Shown here in pieces: positions 1-7,768 of a stretch of DNA of 27,846 bases. The position numbers and the translations under genes are program-made. Under the pieces are notes generated by a model. That model worked only from the letters and a program-made list of their open reading frames with translations, made no database searches and was not told where the DNA came from. Origin of the DNA: Tharpella sp964457755. GTDB lineage: Bacteria > Desulfobacterota > Anaeroferrophillalia > Anaeroferrophillales > Tharpellaceae. Position 1 is the stretch's first letter, and each line of letters starts with the position of its first letter. Location: positions 1 through 27,846 of the forward strand of contig CAYWGC010000042.1 in the NCBI GenBank assembly GCA_964457755.1. The letters are read 5' to 3'.

Positions 1-1066
1 GAGGGAACAGGGTTGGGTTATGAAGCAGGTTGCTGAGTTGACGTTTCGCATCAATTAAAGGAAGTAATTTATCATTATATTGGAAGCTGGTAAAATCGAA
101 AGCTATCTGAGTCAAATCAGGGTGTAGCTCCAGGGTTTTAAGTTGTGCCCAGGCCAGAGATGTGAGAATGACACAGGCTATTGTGCAGAAGCAAAGGTAA
201 AGGCGGCTGCGCTCTTTGCTGAAAATAGCGTGTGGATTAAGAAAAAAAAGAAGTAATAGAGGGGTATAGATGATTTTTCCCAAGGCCAGAGAGATTGCTG
301 TGCCGGGTATTATTAACCATTCTATGCGTGATACTGGATCTTCAGGGTTGGCCGCCAATTTCAGAAGCCCGGCGGTCAGGAGGAGGGCGTTTGCGATTAA
401 AAGGCCATCAATAGAGATCGACGGAGCGAGGAACAGGGTCATTGGCATTAATGCAATCAGAAAAAAGAGGGATTTGCCTGTCGGTGTGATTCTTAAGGCC
501 CAATAGACCAGAGTCAGAAAGCAGAGCAGATTTATAAACCTGCCTAGATATATTAATAACAATGGTGATTTACCGGTTAGACGGCCCAAGTTTAAAATGG
601 TTGCAGTCGGCAGGTAGAGTAGTGGGGAGTAGTTGGCGGCGCTGGTATTGACAAAGACGTCGGGATAACCTTCCATTTGCATGGGCAGATCCAGTATCCT
701 TTTGATGTCGGCAAATTTTTGTTTGTTCTCCGGGTGAAAGGGCAGTTTGTGGTTGACCATCCGGGAGGTGTAGGGGATGCTGACCGGAACAATACCACCT
801 TTCCCCAGAAGGTATTTTAATGGAACCTTCTCCCTTTCGGAGGCTGTAAATGGGTAACTTTGGGCCACGAATTGACCTGAAGATATCATCATTGCACGAA
901 AAAAATGATCGTGTTCGTCCGGGACCTGGAACGGGGGGGTTATCAGAAGCATCGCTAATCCGAAAAATCCTCCGATGATAAGAAAAAGGCGGGGGAAATT
1001 GGGATTTTTGGCGGGTTGTTCAGATGTGATTTTTTTCTCAGTTTTCTTGTTTTTTCTTTTGTTCAT
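1..1066 (-). CDS. DUF2142-family polytopic membrane protein (3' end outside window)
   Basis: The reading frame is open from an ATG at 1066 down to base 1 (355 codons) with no stop, so the C-terminus lies outside the window. The product has a basic Lys-rich N-terminus, a membrane segment at about residues 26-45, then the motif PPFQVPDEHDHFFRA near residue 45. That PDE-x-x-H-F signature directly after TM1 is typical of DUF2142 membrane proteins. A hydrophilic loop rich in Tyr and Pro follows (about 60-160). From about residue 165 there are repeated hydrophobic spans such as LLLIYLGRFINLLCFLTLVY and SLFFLIALMPMTLFLAP. DUF2142 proteins resemble polyprenyl-phosphate-dependent (GT-C-like) glycosyltransferases and often sit with cell-surface glycan genes, but no reaction is established. 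The gene is divergent from the MMPL exporter across a 263-nt gap. The family call is fairly secure; the function is unknown. Confidence 0.8.
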   Translation of the reverse strand, partial: MNKRKNKKTEKKITSEQPAKNPNFPRLFLIIGGFFGLAMLLITPPFQVPDEHDHFFRAMMISSGQFVAQSYPFTASEREKVPLKYLLGKGGIVPVSIPYTSRMVNHKLPFHPENKQKFADIKRILDLPMQMEGYPDVFVNTSAANYSPLLYLPTATILNLGRLTGKSPLLLIYLGRFINLLCFLTLVYWALRITPTGKSLFFLIALMPMTLFLAPSISIDGLLIANALLLTAGLLKLAANPEDPVSRIEWLIIPGTAISLALGKIIYTPLLLLFFLNPHAIFSKERSRLYLCFCTIACVILTSLAWAQLKTLELHPDLTQIAFDFTSFQYNDKLLPLIDAKRQLSNLLHNPTLFP

Positions 1067-1329
1067 GGGAGTTTAGTTTAATCTCTTATTTGCCTATCTT
1101 AGATTTCATCTCTTCGAAATATTTCATCTCTATAGGTCGTCACACAAGCTTCTTTTTATGCACTACATCCTTTGTTCAAAGAGTTCAATAAAAATCTAGA
1201 ATTTGATGTTGAAAAAATGATACATGTCAAAATACCAGGAGTAAACAGGGTATTGCAGGTGCCTTTTTAGTGTCGTTGCTGGGGGCTGGTTTTTAACGTC
1301 TATTTTTTTGAGCTCAGAAAAGGGATGGG

Positions 1330-3726
1330 TTGTTAATATTGTTTAGGGTCGTTGAACGTTTGTACCGGCTTTTTGCTTTGCGCCGTGGTCTGGTGGCCGG
1401 GATGGTTATGCTGCTGCTGCTCGGAGGCTGGTTGGCTTTCAGTCGCCTGCCTTTGACGACGGATGTAGCCGTCCTTTTGCCGGATCGCGGTGGCCGGGCG
1501 CTTGCCGATTTTCGTTTGCTGGCGAAAGCGCCGTTGGCGCGGCGGGTGGTTTTGCGTTTGCGGGCCGATTCCGGTGTTGAGCAGGCATTACTATTTAAGG
1601 CGGCGGATGCGCTGGCCGTCCGGCTTAAACCGCCCCTTTTTACTCGGGTGGTCAGTGGCCCGGGGGCGGGGGGAGAGTCTTTGCTGCTCGATTTTGCCCT
1701 GACCCAGTGGGCTAATTTGCTCAATGAGAAGGACTACGATGATATCGAGGCGCGCGTGGCTCCCGAAGCGGTTACGGCGGCGCTGCGGCAAGCTTATCTG
1801 AAACTTCTACAGCCGGCCGGATTTCTCCAGAAAGAGATGCTTCTTGGCGATCCCTTAGGGTTTCGTGATCTGCTTTTTCCCCGACTGGCTTCACTTAATC
1901 CGATCGGCAGAGCCCGGGTGGTTGACGGCCATTTTTTAAGTGAGGATGGCCGGGAGACCATGCTTTTGCTGGAAACCCCGATTGCGATTACCGATTTTAA
2001 GGGTTCAAAGAGGCTGTTACAGGAGCTGACTGCGGCAGTTAAAGAAGTGGTTCCAGAGGGAGTCTCGGTTATGCCGCTCAGCGGCCACGCCTACACCGTG
2101 GCCAACGCCACGGCCATTCAGCGGGATATGGTGGTTGTGATAAGTGCTTCGCTGGTTGCTCTGGCGGCCATTTTTCTCATCTTCATGCGTCGCCGCCGAG
2201 CTCTGTTAGTTTTTTTAGTGCCGGTCGCGATCTTAGGGCCGGCTCTGGCTCTGACCGGACTGATCGAGGGCTCGATTTCGGCGATAACGATAGGATTCGG
2301 GGCGGTTCTTCTCGGTGTGACGATCGATTACGGTCTCCATCTCTATTTTGCCCTGCAGAATCAAAGTAAGGGACCGAGGTTGATTGTTGCATCTTTGGCA
2401 GCCCCTCTGTTAGGGGCCGGTTTAACCACGATCGGGGCTTTTTCGGCCCAGCTTTTCTCGAGTCTGCCGGGGCAGCGTCAATTAGCTCTCTTTGCAATTT
2501 TCGGAGTGTTGCTGGCCCTTATAATCGCTCTGCTGGTGCTGCCCCATTTTTTACTCAGTGGAGAGTGCGCGGCCAAGCTTACTCCGGATTTACCGGAAAA
2601 GGCAACCCTCCGATATCGCGGTCGGTCAGCCTGGATAATTGTTGTGGTTTGGGCTCTTTTTTTGAGCTTGGCGGCCTGGTCGGCGGTTGGGGTACGTTGT
2701 GTTGGTGATCTGCGCAAGGTTAACTTGGTGCCGCAAAGTCTGCGTCAGGCTGAAAACGAGCTCAAAGTGGTCTGGGGAGAAGTCCGTGGTCGAGCTTTGG
2801 TTTTTGCCCAAGGGCGTAACCTTGAAGAAGCTTTGCAGGTTAATGATCGGCTTTATAAGGTTTTGCGCAAGGAATTTGCGGCGGCTGAAATTGTCAGCCT
2901 GGCTCCGGTTATGCCGTCGCTTGCCGGACAGAAAGAAAACCTCCGAAATTGGCGGGTTTTCTGGACTCCTGAACGTCTGGCCGAGCTGCACTCTAATATC
3001 TCTTCAGCGGGCCGTGAAATCGGTTTTTCAGCGACCGCTTTTACCTCATTTACAGAAGCTCTGAGCAGTGATCCGCGACCTTTGACCGAAACTTTCTGGC
3101 GCCAGGCCGGTTTTTCCTCTCTGCTCGACGCAACCATAGACAAAAATTCTGTAGGTGTCACAATTTTGACCCTGGTTCCAGACCGGCCCGATCTCGGGTT
3201 ATTTTTTTCAGCTTCAAACCCGATTCCAGGTGTCCGGCTGGTTTCCCCGGAAGCCTTCAGTCGGGTGGTCAGTGCCGCGATTGCAAAAGATTTACGACAA
3301 TTTATTGTTCTTGCCCTGATTGTCGTGACTTTTATTTTATTGCTTCTCTTGCGCAACCTCTATCAGGTGATATTTGCCCTTTTGCCGGTGGCGGCTGGTC
3401 TTTTGTCGATGTTCGGTATCATGGGGGCCTTGGGAATATCTTTCAATATCTTTAATCTGGTTGCTGCCATTCTGATTATCGGTCTTGGTGTTGATTACGG
3501 AATTTTTATGGTCTACCGTCTTTTTCGCGGCAGTGATGCGGCTACGGAAAAAGCGGTACTGGTCTCCGGCCTGACTACCTTGGCCGGCTTCGGGGTTCTG
3601 GTCTTGGCCCGTCATCCCGCCCTTAATTCAATCGGTTTGACCGTCCTGCTCGGGGTTGGCGGTGCCCTGCCGACCGTCCTCTGGGTGCTTCCGGCACTGG
3701 CCGGTTTGCAGATTAGAGAGAGGTAA
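1330..3726 (+). CDS. MMPL/RND-superfamily predicted exporter
   Basis: This 798-residue inner-membrane protein has the duplicated RND layout: TM1 at about 21-38, a large periplasmic domain (about 40-262), a five-helix bundle (about 265-420), TM7 near 435-455, a second periplasmic domain (about 456-655), and a final bundle to the C-terminus. Each half has an Asp-Tyr pair in a glycine-rich helix: GVTIDYG (D333, Y334) and GLGVDYG (D722, Y723). Paired Asp-Tyr residues at these positions form the proton relay in MmpL3, so proton-driven export of a lipid or hydrophobic molecule is likely; the substrate cannot be read from the sequence. Its closest style is the 'predicted exporter' group (COG4258-like) and HpnN. 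The start is TTG with AAAGGGA a few bases upstream; the nearby ATG at 1325 is in another frame and stops at once. It stands alone and ends at a strong terminator. Confidence 0.85.
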   Translation: MLILFRVVERLYRLFALRRGLVAGMVMLLLLGGWLAFSRLPLTTDVAVLLPDRGGRALADFRLLAKAPLARRVVLRLRADSGVEQALLFKAADALAVRLKPPLFTRVVSGPGAGGESLLLDFALTQWANLLNEKDYDDIEARVAPEAVTAALRQAYLKLLQPAGFLQKEMLLGDPLGFRDLLFPRLASLNPIGRARVVDGHFLSEDGRETMLLLETPIAITDFKGSKRLLQELTAAVKEVVPEGVSVMPLSGHAYTVANATAIQRDMVVVISASLVALAAIFLIFMRRRRALLVFLVPVAILGPALALTGLIEGSISAITIGFGAVLLGVTIDYGLHLYFALQNQSKGPRLIVASLAAPLLGAGLTTIGAFSAQLFSSLPGQRQLALFAIFGVLLALIIALLVLPHFLLSGECAAKLTPDLPEKATLRYRGRSAWIIVVVWALFLSLAAWSAVGVRCVGDLRKVNLVPQSLRQAENELKVVWGEVRGRALVFAQGRNLEEALQVNDRLYKVLRKEFAAAEIVSLAPVMPSLAGQKENLRNWRVFWTPERLAELHSNISSAGREIGFSATAFTSFTEALSSDPRPLTETFWRQAGFSSLLDATIDKNSVGVTILTLVPDRPDLGLFFSASNPIPGVRLVSPEAFSRVVSAAIAKDLRQFIVLALIVVTFILLLLLRNLYQVIFALLPVAAGLLSMFGIMGALGISFNIFNLVAAILIIGLGVDYGIFMVYRLFRGSDAATEKAVLVSGLTTLAGFGVLVLARHPALNSIGLTVLLGVGGALPTVLWVLPALAGLQIRER

Positions 3727-3741
3727 ATCGAAGCATTTCAC

Positions 3742-3781
3742 AAAAAAAGCGCCATCGGTTTATTGTCCGATGGCACTTTTT
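3742..3781. terminator. Bidirectional rho-independent terminator between the MMPL gene and mscS
   Basis: An 8-bp perfect stem GCCATCGG (3751-3758) / CCGATGGC (3767-3774) encloses an 8-nt loop. A seven-A run on the left and a CTTTTTC tract on the right can extend the pairing after one mismatch. The symmetric A/T flanks let it act for both converging transcripts, MMPL from the left and mscS from the right. Confidence 0.85.
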
Positions 3782-3797
3782 CAAAAGGAAGATAAAT

Positions 3798-4625
3798 TTA
3801 CTCGGTTTTTTCGAGATGGACATCCATCTGCGGGTAAGGAATGCTGATGCCGGCTTCATCAAAGGTCAGTTTAACTTTCTCAGTCAGGTCAAAATAGACA
3901 TCCCAGTAATCGGCTGATTTAACCCAGGGTCTGACATGGAAGTTGACACTGCTGTCACCCAGCTCCCCAACGACAATTTGGGGTGCGGGATCTTTCAGGA
4001 TGCGCTCATCTTCTACCACAAGCTTTGTCAGGATATCCTTGGCTTTACGGATATCATCATCATAACCGATACCGAACATGAGATCAATCCGGCGCGTCGG
4101 GCGGGCCGAAAAGTTGGTGATATTGCCGCCGTAAATATTGCCATTGGGAACAATTACTTCGCGGTTGTCTGGAGTTCTCAGCATGGTGCTGAAGATGCTG
4201 ATAGTCTCAACAACCCCCATGGTGCCGCCAGCTTCAACAAAATCACCGGCTTTAAAGGGGCGGAAAACAATTAACATGACCCCAGCGGCAAAATTTTGCA
4301 GGGAGTTCTGCAGGGCCAGACCCACCGCCAGTCCCGCTGCTCCCATCAAGGCGATAAGTGAGGTCGTATTGACTCCCAACTGATCCAGAGCTGCGACAAT
4401 AACAAAGAGCAATAATATTGCATTTAAAATAGAGCAGATAAAATTGACTAAAATTTCATCCATTTTGCTCCGTTTCATGATTTTGTTGACCAGACGAACA
4501 ACAAAACCGGCAACCATCCGCCCTATAACAAAGACCACAATCGCCATGGTGATGTTGATTGCCCACGGAATAACATAGCCCGTGGCTAAACTCTGCAACT
4601 GTTCTGGGTTGAAAAAATTATCCAT
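3798..4625 (-). CDS. mscS: MscS-type small-conductance mechanosensitive channel
   Basis: This 275-residue product is close to the usual MscS length of about 286. Three membrane helices lie at about 18-40, 60-85 and 90-118. The pore-lining TM3 has the Gly/Ala-packed stretch MGAAGLAVGLALQNSLQN, followed by FAAGVMLIVFRPFKAGD, the most conserved MscS segment. The cytoplasmic beta domain includes GVVETISIFSTMLRTPDNRE and IVPNG; an alpha/beta vestibule (about 180-270) completes the protein. It acts as an emergency valve releasing solutes on hypo-osmotic shock. The start ATG is preceded by GGGAGG eight bases upstream, a strong ribosome site. The gene is monocistronic, convergent with the MMPL exporter and divergent from the next gene. 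A membrane segment and all expected blocks are present, so it should be functional. Confidence 0.93.
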   Translation of the reverse strand: MDNFFNPEQLQSLATGYVIPWAINITMAIVVFVIGRMVAGFVVRLVNKIMKRSKMDEILVNFICSILNAILLLFVIVAALDQLGVNTTSLIALMGAAGLAVGLALQNSLQNFAAGVMLIVFRPFKAGDFVEAGGTMGVVETISIFSTMLRTPDNREVIVPNGNIYGGNITNFSARPTRRIDLMFGIGYDDDIRKAKDILTKLVVEDERILKDPAPQIVVGELGDSSVNFHVRPWVKSADYWDVYFDLTEKVKLTFDEAGISIPYPQMDVHLEKTE

Positions 4626-4862
4626 ACTCTTTTACCTCCCGCCCCGAAGGGTACTGATAAGGTTTGAATACTCTACATTTTTTGATTATCAGATTGGTTT
4701 AAAAAAAGATAGTTATATTTGCTGGGTTTAGGCTTGTAAATTTCTTATTCCGGTTGCTTTTGCTGAAGGTCTGTTGTATCTCAGGAATTGATAAGGGTGC
4801 TTGGAAACATTAATTTATAGCTTCGACCGATAACTTTTCTTTGTAGTTGTAGTAAACTGAAT

Positions 4863-5861
4863 ATGTGTTTAGAAAAATTTCTGGCAGAGTATGATTTTAT
4901 TCTTGCCGAAGCGGCGGTGATTGAGGCTTTAAAGCGGTCTGGTGAGATTGAGCTCCATCCGGAATTGGTTAACGCACTGTTGATCTATGACGATCAGGGG
5001 CGGCGCTTGATTGCCGGGCTGATTAATCAATTTATCGGGGTTGCGAAGAGATGTGAGGTGCCGATTATGGTGACGACACCGACCTGGCGGGCCAATCGGG
5101 AACGACTGGAAAGGGTCGGGGAGTTGCGTAATGTTAATGCCGATGCCGTAAAGTTTATACGGGAGCTGCAAGCGGGTTGGGGAGGATTTGCCGAAAAGGT
5201 TATGGTCGGCGGTCTGATGAGCTGTAAAAACGACTGCTATCTGCCGGAACAGGGTTTAAGTCGGAGTGAGGCGCAAGTATTTCATGCCTGGCAGAGTCAG
5301 CGACTGGCAGGGGCCGGGGTCGATTTTCTGATTGCCCAGACCCTGCCGGCCCTGCCCGAAGCGTTGGGTCTGGCCCAGGCGCTGGCGGCGACCGAGATCC
5401 CTTATATTATCAGTTTTGTGATTAATCGCGAAGGGCTGATGCTTGATGGTCACAGTTTGGCCGAGGCGATTGCAACCATCGATAGTCTTGTTGAAAAGGT
5501 TCCGGTCGGTTATATGGTCAACTGTGCTTATCCGTCATTTCTTAAGGTCGGCCAGGAGCCCGAAGTGGTGGTTTCGCGTTTGCTCGGTTTTCAGGCCAAC
5601 GCTTCTTCCCTGGATCACGATCAGCTTGACGAAGCTGAGAGCCTGAAGGCCGATACGGTTGCCGACTGGGGGCAACGCATGGTAGCTCTTAATCGAGAGT
5701 TTAAGATTCCGATTTTAGGTGGCTGTTGCGGCACCGGGGTTGCACATCTTGAATATCTGGCCAGCCATCTTGCCGGCATCCAGCATCAGCCGGATGAAAC
5801 CCCGCTTCTACTGCCTACTGCCCACTGCCCATTGCTGACTAATCCGGTAAGGCCTGAGTAA
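4863..5861 (+). CDS. Homocysteine S-methyltransferase-like protein
   Basis: This is a 332-residue TIM-barrel protein of the homocysteine S-methyltransferase/BHMT family (pfam S-methyl_trans). The zinc-thiolate residues are visible: C221 in MVNCAYPSF, and C288-C289 in GGCCGTG near the C-terminus, so homocysteine (or another thiol) activation on zinc is likely. The methyl donor is unclear: family members use betaine, S-methylmethionine or SAM. The N-terminus is slightly unusual, reading LAEAAVIEALKRSGEIELHPELVNA where family members usually have a DGG/DG motif; this suggests an atypical subfamily acting on a different thiol. The last 20 or so residues are encoded over a tandem heptamer repeat and look non-homologous. 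The ATG start has only a weak ribosome site. The gene leads a two-gene operon with aat, 3 nt downstream. Confidence 0.8.
   Translation: MCLEKFLAEYDFILAEAAVIEALKRSGEIELHPELVNALLIYDDQGRRLIAGLINQFIGVAKRCEVPIMVTTPTWRANRERLERVGELRNVNADAVKFIRELQAGWGGFAEKVMVGGLMSCKNDCYLPEQGLSRSEAQVFHAWQSQRLAGAGVDFLIAQTLPALPEALGLAQALAATEIPYIISFVINREGLMLDGHSLAEAIATIDSLVEKVPVGYMVNCAYPSFLKVGQEPEVVVSRLLGFQANASSLDHDQLDEAESLKADTVADWGQRMVALNREFKIPILGGCCGTGVAHLEYLASHLAGIQHQPDETPLLLPTAHCPLLTNPVRPE
5808..5835 (+). repeat. Four tandem heptamers inside the 3' end of the methyltransferase gene
   Basis: CTACTGC, CTACTGC, CCACTGC and CCATTGC follow each other without gaps. The 7-nt unit is not a multiple of three, so gain or loss of a copy by replication slippage would change the reading frame of the last residues of the methyltransferase and shift its stop relative to the aat start 30 nt away. 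The encoded tail (LLPTAHCPLL) lies outside the conserved barrel. Confidence 0.75.
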
Positions 5862-5864
5862 AAG

Positions 5865-6551
5865 ATGCCGGTCTATCAACTTAATTTGCGGTCGGTTTTC
5901 CCGCCGGCGCACTTGGCTGATTCTGAAAATGGTCTTTTAGCGGTTGGCGGCGATCTTTCCCGTGAGCGCCTTTTGCGGGCCTATGCTGAAGGGATCTTCC
6001 CCTGGTATTCGCCTGGAGATCCCATTCTCTGGTGGTCGCCCGACCCCAGAGCCGTGCTCTTTCCCGATGAATTCCATCTCTCCCAGCGTAATTTTCGCTA
6101 TCTGAAAAAAACCGGATTCAGCATGCGCCGGGACTCAGCTTTTGCGGAGGTGGTTAGAGCTTGTGCCAAAATCCCGCGGCGGCATGAAAAAGGGACCTGG
6201 ATAACTCCGGAGATGGCGGGGGCCTATACCGGTCTGCATAGGGCCGGGTTAGCTCACTCTTTTGAGACCTGGCAGGCCGGAAAACTTGTGGGTGGGCTTT
6301 ACGGGGTTTCATTGGGGCGCTGCTTCTTTGGTGAGTCGATGTTTTCTCTGGTCGATCACGCCTCGAAGGCGGCTCTGTTAGATCTCGTCACTTTTGTTCG
6401 GCACAGCAATTTTCATTTTATCGATAATCAGTTTCTGACTCCGCATCTCAAGCAGTTTGGAGTGCGAGAGATCAGTCGCCGGGATTATCTTAAGCGTTTA
6501 GAAAAAGCTCTGCGGAAGCCGACTCTCAAGAAAAGCTGGTCCGATCTTTAG
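5865..6551 (+). CDS. aat: Leucyl/phenylalanyl-tRNA--protein transferase
   Basis: This cytoplasmic enzyme transfers Leu or Phe from aminoacyl-tRNA to proteins with N-terminal Arg or Lys, creating an N-degron read by ClpS/ClpAP. The 228-residue length matches the family. Characteristic blocks appear in order: FPP near residue 13, NGLLAVGGDLS (about 23-33), AYAEGIFPWYSPGDPILWWSPDPRAVL (about 41-67), a central GTWITPEM, GGLYGVSLGRCFFGESMFS (about 141-159), ASKAALLDLV and the C-terminal FIDNQFLTPHLKQFG. It starts 3 nt after the methyltransferase stop, with TAAGG overlapping that gene's end, so translation is probably coupled. It ends 7 nt from the convergent regulator gene, leaving no space for a terminator between them. 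The identification is secure. Confidence 0.96.
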   Translation: MPVYQLNLRSVFPPAHLADSENGLLAVGGDLSRERLLRAYAEGIFPWYSPGDPILWWSPDPRAVLFPDEFHLSQRNFRYLKKTGFSMRRDSAFAEVVRACAKIPRRHEKGTWITPEMAGAYTGLHRAGLAHSFETWQAGKLVGGLYGVSLGRCFFGESMFSLVDHASKAALLDLVTFVRHSNFHFIDNQFLTPHLKQFGVREISRRDYLKRLEKALRKPTLKKSWSDL

Positions 6552-6558
6552 GTTCCGT

Positions 6559-7437
6559 CTATGAAACAATGCTCCCGCAATCACGAAAATCATAACCGTT
6601 ATAGATGTCGGTCTTCAGGGTAAGCTTTTCCGGTTCAAGAAAGGCAAAGAAATCCTTAAGGGGATGCGCGACAAACCCCTCCTTCATGGTCACCAGATCA
6701 AAGCGTTCCTCAATCAAGGGAATAAAATCCAATTTAAGAAGATGAGCTGTATACTCAAGGCCGATGCCAACATCGGCGTTTCCTTTGAATATCTCGGTTG
6801 CGGTTTCCAGATGGGTACTGAGTTCGATCTGATAGCCGTTGATCTGTCCTGGCGATAGTCTTTCCTTTTCGAGCATGTAGTCGAGGAGGTAGCGGGTTCC
6901 AGAGCCGGGGTTACGGTTTACGAAACGAAGCTCGTTGTGGACCAGGTCAGAAATTTTGTTAATTGCCTGGGGATTGCCTTTAGCTACCAACAAGCCCTGC
7001 CGTCGATACGCTAAATTGATAGCCAGATACTTTTTCCCGGCCAGATGTTTTTTTATGTAAGGCAGGTTGTACTCACCGGAAGGAGGATGGAAAAGATGGA
7101 CTCCAGCAATCTGGGCCTTGCCCTCATTAAGTGATACCAGTCCTTTTTGACTGCCAACCGAAGCATGAAAGGCTAGGTACTGTGGAAAATGCATCTGGTT
7201 AAACTCTTCGATCAGACTTATCAGGAGAGGGTCGTCACTGCCGGCCACCAGAATGTTTTTGCTTAACTCTGTGTGTTCTTCGATCCAGCGATTGATCTGG
7301 CCCAGGGGGAAGAGCCATTTGCCGACTACTCTCGTACAGGGGATGCTGCCCTCCTGAATCAGCTGGTAGACCTTTTTTTCATTAATTTTTAAATAGGCAG
7401 CGATCTCTTTAGTGGTCAGTAGTTGTTTTGCATCCAT
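6559..7437 (-). CDS. One-component regulator: excisionase-type HTH fused to PBP-like (molybdate/tungstate-binding) domain
   Basis: This 292-residue protein combines an N-terminal winged-helix domain of the HTH_17/excisionase type (about 5-55; LLTTKEIAAYLKINEKKVYQ, then GKWLFP) with a domain resembling periplasmic oxyanion-binding proteins (about 62-275; PBP_like, PF12727). Ligand-cleft style motifs include NPGSGTRYLLDY and ADVGIGLEYTA. There is no signal peptide, so it works in the cytoplasm. Its divergent position next to a porin plus WtpABC-type ABC operon makes molybdate or tungstate the probable ligand and that operon the probable target; this rests on context and family. It plays the role ModE or TunR plays elsewhere, with a different architecture. 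Its own promoter overlaps an inverted repeat (see 7471-7514), consistent with autoregulation. The start is the ATG at 7437. Confidence 0.82.
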   Translation of the reverse strand: MDAKQLLTTKEIAAYLKINEKKVYQLIQEGSIPCTRVVGKWLFPLGQINRWIEEHTELSKNILVAGSDDPLLISLIEEFNQMHFPQYLAFHASVGSQKGLVSLNEGKAQIAGVHLFHPPSGEYNLPYIKKHLAGKKYLAINLAYRRQGLLVAKGNPQAINKISDLVHNELRFVNRNPGSGTRYLLDYMLEKERLSPGQINGYQIELSTHLETATEIFKGNADVGIGLEYTAHLLKLDFIPLIEERFDLVTMKEGFVAHPLKDFFAFLEPEKLTLKTDIYNGYDFRDCGSIVS

Positions 7438-7470
7438 TGCTATAATCCCCTGAATAATGCTGAAATCCGG

Positions 7471-7514
7471 CTTGCCAGATTCATCTTATACATGAGGTTT
7501 TCACGGCTGGCAAG
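7471..7514. promoter_or_regulatory. Inverted-repeat operator candidate upstream of the regulator
   Basis: Perfect 8-bp arms CTTGCCAG (7471-7478) and CTGGCAAG (7507-7514) are separated by 28 nt. On the minus strand one arm contains the -35 hexamer of the regulator promoter and the other falls on the predicted transcription start. That arrangement suits repression by a dimeric or tetrameric regulator, most simply the product of the adjacent gene. Binding is inferred. Confidence 0.5.
7485..7513 (-). promoter_or_regulatory. Sigma70-type promoter of the oxyanion regulator
   Basis: On the minus strand the sequence reads TTGCCA (7513-7508), a 17-nt spacer, then TATAAG (7490-7485). The start site would be near 7478, about 40 nt before the regulator ATG at 7437. 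Both hexamers are good matches and the spacing is optimal. Confidence 0.6.
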
Positions 7515-7657
7515 AATAACATCCTAGGTTGCAAGGGTTGATCTTCTTGGCCCGCTTTAATTGTATTGTCAGTTTTCAAGAAAGCAGGACTGATTTTTTA
7601 TTTTTGGTTATTTCGTGTAATTATAAAGGAGTATTAGTAACTTCAAATCATTTATAG

Positions 7658-7686
7658 TTGCAAAAATATTTAGATATTTGTATAAG
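7658..7686 (+). promoter_or_regulatory. Sigma70-type promoter of the porin/ABC operon
   Basis: TTGCAA (7658-7663), a 17-nt spacer and TATAAG (7681-7686). The -10 hexamer is the same as in the divergent regulator promoter. Transcription would start near 7693, at a CTTCA-TC-TGAAG palindrome, leaving a leader of about 76 nt. Confidence 0.6.
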
Positions 7687-7768
7687 GCGGCCCTTCATCT
7701 GAAGTTTTATTTGATACTTGAGTTTTTTAGTGACGGATTTTCAGGGCCAAAATTAAGAGGAGAAAAAA

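Larger units (their letters stand above)
7438..7768. other. Divergent regulatory region between the oxyanion regulator and the porin/transporter operon
   Basis: This 331-nt stretch has no gene. It holds a minus-strand sigma70-like promoter for the regulator, a plus-strand promoter for the porin operon, an 8-bp inverted repeat over the regulator promoter, and a leader of about 76 nt before the porin start. The leader starts with a small palindrome (CTTCA-TC-TGAAG, 7693-7704) and has a second arm pair GGCCCT (7689-7694) / AGGGCC (7743-7748). It is AT-rich between about 7590 and 7680. No tRNA or recognised riboswitch is seen. Confidence 0.7.

Noticed and set aside
270..506. Plus-strand ORF near the left edge
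   Set aside because: It lies antisense to the coding sequence of the DUF2142 gene, with no ribosome site and no recognisable domain.
592..798. Minus-strand short ORF within the DUF2142 gene
   Set aside because: It is not in the frame of the long open reading frame starting at 1066, which has a recognisable DUF2142 motif and explains the whole stretch.
7547..7566. Possible sigma54 promoter (TGGCCCGCTTTAATTG) before the porin
   Set aside because: The GC dinucleotide needed at -12 is missing; the sigma70-type promoter at 7658-7686 is far better.
7687..7768. Molybdenum-cofactor riboswitch in the porin leader
   Set aside because: Only two short arm pairs are visible (CTTCA/TGAAG and GGCCCT/AGGGCC); the conserved Moco motif and its helices are not recognisable and the leader is short.
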